Assembly: GCF_001640025.1 (NCBI RefSeq)
Contig: NC_031674.1
Coordinates: 1,674,001-1,738,000 of the forward strand
From: Sugiyamaella lignohabitans
Lineage: Eukaryota; Ascomycota; Dipodascomycetes; Dipodascales; Trichomonascaceae
Direction: 5' to 3'
DNA: 64,000 nucleotides
The notes beneath the pieces were generated by a model. It had not been told where the DNA came from and searched no databases. It was given only the letters and a program-made list of their open reading frames with translations. The position numbers were made by a program, and so were the translations under genes. Of the stretch, positions 58,247 to 64,000 are shown piece after piece (position 1 is the stretch's first letter; every line of letters begins with the position of its first letter).

Positions 58247-59503
58247 CTAGATCATGAAGTGGAGGTTCATGTCGAGGGGATGGCTGCAACTGAGCTGGGG
58301 CCGTTGAGTGTACTTGCGGGCCATGACCTGGCGCATGTTGTTGAGTAGTGAGATGTAGGACTGATTGGGGTTCTGACTCATGACCTCGATGAACGAGTAC
58401 GACATGGCTCCGGTGTTAGTGCCGCCTTCAACGGCGTCGGCAGACGTTTGGTCGTCCTTACAGCCAGATAGTTGGATCACGTCTGCTGGCGAGAACTTGG
58501 TTCGACGGGTGATTTCGTTGGCTCGCCCGCCTGTGGTGGCTTTCTTGTACACGGAGTTCAAACTATTGAACACTCCCATCAGATCGCCTCGTGAGTACGA
58601 GGTCACAGCGCCCATAAGTCCCATACCAGCGTCTTTAGCCAAATTGGGCTCCTTCAATAGTCCCTTGGTCGAGTATAAATAGGGCAGATCCAGAATAGAT
58701 CCTGAATGACAAGAGTCGAAAAGGGCAGTCAGTCTCACTCCTGGCATCAATGGACGAACCACTATATCGTGGATCTGATCATCGACAATATTACCAGCCT
58801 GTTCAAAGTCCACAGGATAAATAGTCTCATCAAATCCGTCGTCTTCATCACCATCCAAATCACGAGTTTGACCACCATGGCCTGAATAATGTAAAAACAA
58901 AGTATCATTAGTTTGAGCTCCAGAAACCAGCCATTGCATAGCACGAAGGATATTCTCTTTAGTAGGAATAGATCGTGGGTCACGCGAGTCGTCGGTCAAA
59001 ATGACCATATCGTCTTTCTTATATCCATGACGGTCTTGTAAATAAGCAGAAATGGCATGAGCATCGTTGATACAGCCTCTTAAAGCGTTCTTACTGCCAA
59101 TATAGTTGATACCAATACACAAAGCCTTGCGCTTGCCTGAACAGTCGGACAATTGGTACTGGAGCTGGTCGTTTGGACCGTAGCTGTGCATCTGGTTCGT
59201 AGGAACACTGTGGCCATATTCGCCAGGATGCGATCCTGGAGGTGGCCCTGAAGGAGGTCCATAACTCGAATACTGGCTACCACCATTGCTATGACTTCCA
59301 CCAAAATCAGGACGCGGTCCTGTAGGAGGAGGGCCCGATGGCGGGCCATAATCGCCGCTGCTACCATATCCACTGCTATCATAACCACCTCCATAACCGC
59401 CCTGTTGAGGAGGAGGGCCCGAAGGTGGTCCGTAGCCGCCACCGCCACCACCACTGGATCCATGGTGACCGTAGCTGTTATGCTGCTGTCCGGGATACGA
59501 CAT
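58247..59503 (-). CDS. MCA1: Metacaspase (type I, Mca1/Yca1-like)
   Basis: 418-aa cysteine protease cleaving after Arg/Lys, linked in yeast to stress-induced death and aggregate clearance. The N-terminal ~110 residues are a Pro/Gly/Gln/Tyr-rich prodomain with repeated YGPPSGPPP. The caspase-like p20 domain starts around KRKALCIGINYIGSKNALRG. Catalytic His209 lies in HYSGHGGQTRDLDGDEDDG, whose acidic run also fits the Ca-binding region; catalytic Cys265 lies in LFDSCHSGSILD. The p10-like end carries VIQLSGCKDDQTSAD and GAMSYSFIEVM. The frame extends upstream without ATG, so the start is 59503 (MSYPGQQHNSYG). The 3' end is visibly more GC-rich than the middle. Confidence 0.95.
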   Translation of the reverse strand: MSYPGQQHNSYGHHGSSGGGGGGYGPPSGPPPQQGGYGGGYDSSGYGSSGDYGPPSGPPPTGPRPDFGGSHSNGGSQYSSYGPPSGPPPGSHPGEYGHSVPTNQMHSYGPNDQLQYQLSDCSGKRKALCIGINYIGSKNALRGCINDAHAISAYLQDRHGYKKDDMVILTDDSRDPRSIPTKENILRAMQWLVSGAQTNDTLFLHYSGHGGQTRDLDGDEDDGFDETIYPVDFEQAGNIVDDQIHDIVVRPLMPGVRLTALFDSCHSGSILDLPYLYSTKGLLKEPNLAKDAGMGLMGAVTSYSRGDLMGVFNSLNSVYKKATTGGRANEITRRTKFSPADVIQLSGCKDDQTSADAVEGGTNTGAMSYSFIEVMSQNPNQSYISLLNNMRQVMARKYTQRPQLSCSHPLDMNLHFMI

Positions 59504-59767
59504 CTGGTCTGCTGTCACTCTCAAATATCACTTCAAATATCACTTCAGCTGTCAAATATCGACGTCAAATATCAATTGACTGTACCAGGTTCTTCTCCTA
59601 TCTGTAAATATCTCCAAACCCTTTCGAATCTCAAACCCGATCGCGAAACAATTCACTCAGCCTGCTCTTCACCACTCGAAATACGACCCTCGCTCTTCAC
59701 CAGATAATCCCCGATCACCACCCGCCTCACTCAGCCGCGCGGCCCCCGCTACCAGGGGCGGGGGTGC

Positions 59768-59908
59768 TGCCTCCGGCGGCTGGGGCTCCGCCCCAGACCC
59801 TGGCTGCTCCTCTCGCTGCGCTCGAGTCGTTTCTCCGGCATTCCCCACGCATCTCCTGCGAAGCAGGAGCAACCCGGGTCTGGGGCGGAGCCCCAGCCGC
59901 CGGAGGCA
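59768..59908. repeat. GC-rich palindromic element, full, between metacaspase and eIF4G
   Basis: 141 bp, CTCGAG-type left arm and CTCCTGCGAAGCAGGAG right arm. It is the only full copy in the right part of the window in a divergent (promoter-side) interval. Flanks GGGGGTGC and ACCCTGACCCCCC are roughly complementary. Confidence 0.94.
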
Positions 59909-60184
59909 CACCCTGACCCCCCCTGGCCGCACGGCTGAACGAGAGGAGGGGAGGATGGTGCGGCAGAAAAAAATTCATACCGAAAATAATAAGCAGCAGG
60001 TGAGGACAGACAGGTTTTTTGATTTTTTGAAATTTTCAAATCAAGAAAACCAAATTTTCTGGGACCCCTTTACAGAACCTCAGACTCTACACACAAGTAC
60101 GCCGTTGACTGATTCAGCTTCGGGAAGGAAACGTGTGGTTTGTAGGTACTTTTTTGGGAAGATTTTTTGGAAAAAAAATATTTG

Positions 60185-60407
60185 GTAAGTGGATTCACGG
60201 GGGAGGGCGACGTGCCTCCGGCGGCTGGGGCTCCGCCCCAGACCCTGGTTGCTCCTGCTTCGCAGGAGTTTTCGTGGGGTTTCGTTTTGTGGTTGGGCTC
60301 GCAAGACTCCTGCGAAGCAGGAGCTGTGGGGTCTGGGGCGTAGCCCCAGCCGCCGGAGGCATTGGTCCCCCGTCAGAAGTGTGTCAAGTGAGTACTAACT
60401 CGTGAAG
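60185..60407 (+). other. Probable 5'UTR intron of the eIF4G gene
   Basis: GTAAGTGG at 60185, TACTAAC at 60393-60399 and AG at 60406-60407, ten bases before the ATG at 60417. A full GC-rich element lies inside. The signals match the confirmed coding introns in this window, but there is no protein evidence for splicing because the region is upstream of the ATG. Confidence 0.55.
60213..60361. repeat. GC-rich palindromic element, full, in eIF4G leader
   Basis: 149 bp. Both arms end in the CTCCTGCGAAGCAGGAG type. The right internal loop is GTA (CTGGGGCGTAGCCCCAG) against TCC on the left. Flanking CACGGGGGAGG and TCCCCCGTC extend the stem. Confidence 0.94.
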
Positions 60408-60416
60408 TGGCTTAAT

Positions 60417-63400
60417 ATGTCGTCTGGTTATCGAGGCGGAAGAGGCCAGTCGGGTTCTGGTGCCCCTGCCGGTGGTGAGGGCGCGAGTCCTGTAGCTGGT
60501 CAGGGTCAGCAACCCCTTCCACAACAGCAACAACAGCAACAACAGCAACAACAGCAACAACAACAACAACAACAACATACACACCATGGACATCACCAAC
60601 ATCAGCAGCAGCACCATTATCAACAGTACGTGGCATCTCCTCAGGCAGTTGCTGCTGCTGCTGCTGGCCACAGTTTTTCTCCGTACGATATGTATCAGCC
60701 CGCGGCATACGGTTTCTACACTGGTCCGCTACAGGGAAGTCAGGTCGCTTACTATGCTGCTACAGGGTCCCCTGGTCATTTGCCAGCTGTTTTAGACACT
60801 TCTCGTGGAGCTGGCGGTGTGCCAATTCCTGGCAGTCCTGGTCTTGTTCATGGATCTCCTATTCCTACCAGAACTCAGCCGGTTAAAGGTGCTTCTATCA
60901 AGTTGATAGATCCTTATACTCATGAACCTATTGATTTGAGTGCTCATAAACCTGTTACGGTGTCGAGTCCTTCTCCCGCTGCTCATAGCAGTTTATCCAG
61001 TGGAAGTGCCTCGCCAAGACCTGTTAGTGCATCTCCTAAACCAGCTGCTTCGTCGATTGGAATCGCTGGTTCTCCAACTACTGCCAGATCGACAAGTCCT
61101 GTCAAGATTCAGAACCAGCTCAAAGAACAGATTCGTCAGAAACTGTTAGAAGAAAAAATGAAGAAAGAAGCTGCCGAGGCTGAAAAGAAAGCCGAGCTTG
61201 ATCGTGTAGAGAAGGAAAAACGCGAGGCAGAGGAACTGGCTAAACGTGAAGCCGACGAAAAAGCTCGTAAAGAAGCAGAGGCTAAAGAAGCTGCTGAAAA
61301 GGAGGCTGCTGAAAAGGTCGCTGCTGAAAAAGCTGCTGCTGAAAAGGCTGCTTCTGAAAAGGCTGCTGCTGAAAAGGCTATTGCTGATAAGAAAAAGGCC
61401 GATGAAGATGCTTCTGCTGCTGCCACTGCTGCTTCTGCTACTACAGCTACTGATTCTTCTTCTGGTGCTACTGCTGCTGCTGCTACTGGTGAGACCACAG
61501 AATCAGTGGCTGCTGGTCGTGCTGCTACTGGTGCCGATTCATTGAATGGTCGTGTTTCGAATCGCATTCCTGGTCAGCTTCCTAGTGGACCAGCTGCTGG
61601 AGTTCCTCCAACTGCTGGAGCCGGACCTGGTCCTGCTGGCGCTCCTGCTGCTGCTGCTGCTCCTGCTCCTACTTTTACAGCCAACCCCGCGGCTACTGCT
61701 CAACTTGCTAAAGCTACTCGTCCTAGTAGCGAGGAAGTCAGCAGCTTCACATATCCTAATGGCATTACCCCTCCTAGTACCCGTTCCGTTAATGCATTCA
61801 TATACGACATTGACTTCTTGCTACAGTTCCAATCGGTAGTCAACTTCCCTCCTCGTGATAACTGGGAGGCTATTAAGAACATTATGAACCTTGAAAATGT
61901 TGGCGGTGGTGCTGGTGGTAAGTCGTTTTCCAAGGGCTCGTTTGCTAGAAGTGGTTCTATGCGTAATATGAGCGTTGGAGGCCACAGCCAGCAAGCTATG
62001 GGCTCATTTGGCTCGGGTGGTAATTTCCGTAACATGGGTGATAGAAATGTTTCTGGATCTTTTGGTGGTAACATGGGAGGTGGTCACAAGGGACTCAGTA
62101 GAATGTCTTCTTCGACCAATCTCGGCGCTTCAATGGGTTCTAAGAGTGGTAGACAAGGTTCATCCAAGAGAAGAGGTGGTGGTGACAGACAAGGATCGAA
62201 CCGTGGTGGAGACCATGGCGGTGCTCATGGCAGTCATAACGGTCCTAATGATGGATCTGCCCCAGCAGCACCAGCTGCTCCTGCTGAGAAGCTTGTCAGA
62301 TCAGCCAATGCTTGGGTACCAAAAGTACGAACTGCTAAGCCAGCTGACGAAAATGCATTATTATCGCCCGAAGAGGTGCAAAGAAAGGTCAACTCTCTTC
62401 TTAATAAGATGACTCTTGAGAACTTTGACCGTATCTCTCAGCAAATCATGGAAATTACTGATCAATCCAAGAAGGAGAAGGACGGTCGTACTTTAAGACA
62501 GGTAATTGAATTGACATTTGCCAAGGCTGTAGATGAACCTCACTGGTCGAAAATGTATGCACAATTCTGTCGTCAAATGACATCTAAGGTTGACAAGGAC
62601 ATTGAAGACGAGAATGTCAAGGATGCTAAGAACAATCCAGTTAAGGGAGGAGCTCTTTTCAGAAAGTATTTGCTTACCAGATGTCAAGAAGAGTTTGAAC
62701 GTGGTTGGACTGACAAGTTGCCAACCAACCCTGACGGTTCAGCTATTGACCCCGAGGTCATGTCCGATGAGTATTATGTCATGGTGACTGCCAAGAGAAG
62801 AGGTCTTGGTTTGATTCGTTTCATTGGTGAATTGTACATGTTGGAGCTGTTGTCGGAGAAGATCATTCATGCTTGTATCACCAAACTGTGTAGTCAAGAC
62901 GACCCTAGTGAGGATGTTATTGAATCACTTTGTCAATTGATGACCACTGTGGGAGGTACTTTAGAAGCCACTACTACTCTTAAGACGCATTTCGAGTACT
63001 ACTTTGAACGAATGGACTTTTTCCGCAAGAAGGAGGGTTTGCCCAGTCGTCTGAAGTTCATGATTATGGACGTTCTCGATCTGAGAAAGGCGAAATGGCA
63101 GAACAAGCGACTTGACAAGGGTCCCAAGACCCTTTCCGAGATCCACGATGAGGCTGCTCGTAAGCAACAAGCTGAAGAAGCTGCTAGACAAGTTCGTAAC
63201 AACCGTTCTGGTCGTGGTTTAGGAGGTTCATACAGAGGAGATGCTCGTGGCGATGCTCGATCCGACTCGTTGAGATCCAGTAATATGATGGCCGGAGATC
63301 TGAGTAAAATCGGCATGATCCGAAGCCAGAGCGGTCACCAGACCCTTGGCCCTTCGTCTATGTTAAACAGAGATGTCGGTGGTAGTGGAAGTAGCCGAAA

Positions 63401-63725
63401 ATCTACCTCGTCAGCTGGTCTTTCGTTGTCTAAAGAAGGATCTAGAACCCCCAGTCAGAACACCCGGGCCAATATCTTTGAGCACCTGAATTCTGACGAG
63501 GAGTCTGGCAAGGATGATAAGAAGAGTGACGAAGAGGACACTAAAGACACTTCAGCTTCTGCTGCTGCTGCATCTGTTTCCAGCGAGTCAGTTACGAAAT
63601 CTGCTGAAAGTTCGCCAGAAAAGCCCGTTGCTGCCAGTGCCACTAGCAGTGAGCCATCTGAGACCGAGCCAACCGCAGAAACTGCTGCTGTTGCAACGTC
63701 TGAAGCTGCTGAAACCCAAGACTAA
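60417..63725 (+). CDS. Translation initiation factor eIF4G
   Basis: 1102 aa scaffold of eIF4F, bridging eIF4E at the cap, eIF4A, poly(A)-binding protein and the 43S complex. The N-terminus is RGG/Gly-rich, then poly-Gln (~36-60) and His/Gln-rich. An Ala/Glu/Lys-rich charged helix (~245-330, EKEAAEKVAAEKAAAEKAAS-type repeats) follows. The eIF4E-binding motif Y-x4-L-Phi is YDIDFLL at residues 463-469. A Gly/Ser/Arg region (~500-600) precedes the MIF4G HEAT domain (~645-880: RKVNSLLNKMTLENFDRISQQ, LIRFIGELYMLELLSEKI). The C-terminus has an RGG-like patch (NNRSGRGLGGSYRGDARGDA) and an acidic Ser/Ala tail. The preceding frame lacks ATG, so 60417 (MSSGYRGGRG) is the start. Equivalent to yeast TIF4631/TIF4632; paralogue identity is not resolvable. 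Confidence 0.95.
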   Translation: MSSGYRGGRGQSGSGAPAGGEGASPVAGQGQQPLPQQQQQQQQQQQQQQQQQQHTHHGHHQHQQQHHYQQYVASPQAVAAAAAGHSFSPYDMYQPAAYGFYTGPLQGSQVAYYAATGSPGHLPAVLDTSRGAGGVPIPGSPGLVHGSPIPTRTQPVKGASIKLIDPYTHEPIDLSAHKPVTVSSPSPAAHSSLSSGSASPRPVSASPKPAASSIGIAGSPTTARSTSPVKIQNQLKEQIRQKLLEEKMKKEAAEAEKKAELDRVEKEKREAEELAKREADEKARKEAEAKEAAEKEAAEKVAAEKAAAEKAASEKAAAEKAIADKKKADEDASAAATAASATTATDSSSGATAAAATGETTESVAAGRAATGADSLNGRVSNRIPGQLPSGPAAGVPPTAGAGPGPAGAPAAAAAPAPTFTANPAATAQLAKATRPSSEEVSSFTYPNGITPPSTRSVNAFIYDIDFLLQFQSVVNFPPRDNWEAIKNIMNLENVGGGAGGKSFSKGSFARSGSMRNMSVGGHSQQAMGSFGSGGNFRNMGDRNVSGSFGGNMGGGHKGLSRMSSSTNLGASMGSKSGRQGSSKRRGGGDRQGSNRGGDHGGAHGSHNGPNDGSAPAAPAAPAEKLVRSANAWVPKVRTAKPADENALLSPEEVQRKVNSLLNKMTLENFDRISQQIMEITDQSKKEKDGRTLRQVIELTFAKAVDEPHWSKMYAQFCRQMTSKVDKDIEDENVKDAKNNPVKGGALFRKYLLTRCQEEFERGWTDKLPTNPDGSAIDPEVMSDEYYVMVTAKRRGLGLIRFIGELYMLELLSEKIIHACITKLCSQDDPSEDVIESLCQLMTTVGGTLEATTTLKTHFEYYFERMDFFRKKEGLPSRLKFMIMDVLDLRKAKWQNKRLDKGPKTLSEIHDEAARKQQAEEAARQVRNNRSGRGLGGSYRGDARGDARSDSLRSSNMMAGDLSKIGMIRSQSGHQTLGPSSMLNRDVGGSGSSRKSTSSAGLSLSKEGSRTPSQNTRANIFEHLNSDEESGKDDKKSDEEDTKDTSASAAAASVSSESVTKSAESSPEKPVAASATSSEPSETEPTAETAAVATSEAAETQD

Positions 63726-64000
63726 GTTTGTCACCCCATCCACGGTCGTCTCACCAGGCAGGCGACCAAAGGATGAGCCTCTGTCGACTCGTCACAAACA
63801 AAAAAAGAGACGAGAGAGACGCTGGCAAGACACTTTGAATGCATATAAAATAATCCCCGTCTAGATCTGAGCTCCCGCTACTACGTGTATATGCAGGTTC
63901 GGCCCAAAAGTTTTTTTACGTACCTTTTGAACTATTTGTTTATGTTATATTTGCTATATTGTAAGAAGAAGCATCGACCAGCCACCACGAACGCAGCCAC
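63726..64000 (+). other. 3' region of the eIF4G gene
   Basis: 275 bp to the window edge, with T-rich stretches (TTTTTTTACGTACCTTTTG). No GC-rich element within this distance, unlike most other genes in the right half. Confidence 0.5.

Noticed and set aside
29638..60361. CRISPR-like array
   Set aside because: The GC-rich repeats are palindromic, irregularly spaced over 30 kb, in both orientations and interleaved with nuclear genes. There is no array structure and no cas gene.

Overview
The window is nuclear DNA of a budding yeast (Saccharomycotina). Every recognised gene is eukaryotic. Introns are short, with GTAAGT/GTGAGT-type donors and TACTAAC/CTAAC branch points close to the acceptor, and the nearest recognisable relatives are S. 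cerevisiae proteins (RPA190, HIS4, PRE10, NUP57, eIF4G, Pmt, Mca1, Glo1, YMR196W, YOR131C). Several genes that lack introns in S. cerevisiae carry them here, and there is a GH2 beta-mannosidase beside a xylose/dihydrodiol dehydrogenase. This points to an early-branching, plant-polymer-using lineage such as the Trichomonascaceae (Sugiyamaella/Blastobotrys-like). That placement is inference; no rRNA or tRNA gene was recognised to test it.

Layout. 1-1.4 kb: a 1.4-kb imperfect inverted repeat. 1.8-16.2 kb: dense housekeeping block with a HAD phosphatase (5 exons), an AP-3 mu subunit, RPA190, a divergent protein O-mannosyltransferase-like protein and a VPS9-domain Rab5 GEF. 16.2-19.9 kb: gene-poor, with decayed dispersed repeats. 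20-26.9 kb: Gfo/Idh/MocA dehydrogenase, beta-mannosidase, a small unknown protein and an MFS transporter. The dehydrogenase and mannosidase promoters hold clusters of Mig1/CreA-type sites. 27-30 kb: non-coding, with a degenerate ~50-bp minisatellite. 30-64 kb: a pogo/CENP-B-type DDE protein, a GPI cell-wall protein, a Nup57/Nup54 nucleoporin, proteasome alpha7 (PRE10), a dithiol glutaredoxin with a 9-nt microexon, HIS4, a YMR196W-type glycosidase, GLO1, an unknown single-pass membrane protein, a low-Mr tyrosine phosphatase, a metacaspase and eIF4G.

The most striking feature is a family of GC-rich nested-palindrome elements. Full copies are typically ~141 bp: two inverted arms, each containing a CTGGGGC-NNN-GCCCCAG hairpin, around a short spacer. 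At least 11 full copies and about 11 solo or decayed arms lie in the window, almost all between 29.6 and 60.4 kb and all outside predicted exons. They sit just beyond stop codons or inside introns: the PRE10, YMR196W-type and phosphatase introns, and a probable 5'UTR intron of eIF4G. Stems are conserved while the trinucleotide loops vary. In layout they resemble bacterial REP/BIME elements, but in a eukaryotic nuclear genome. A second class of AT-rich dispersed repeats occupies the gene-poor intervals.

Genes are independent monocistronic units. The only functional grouping suggested is carbohydrate use at 20-24 kb.
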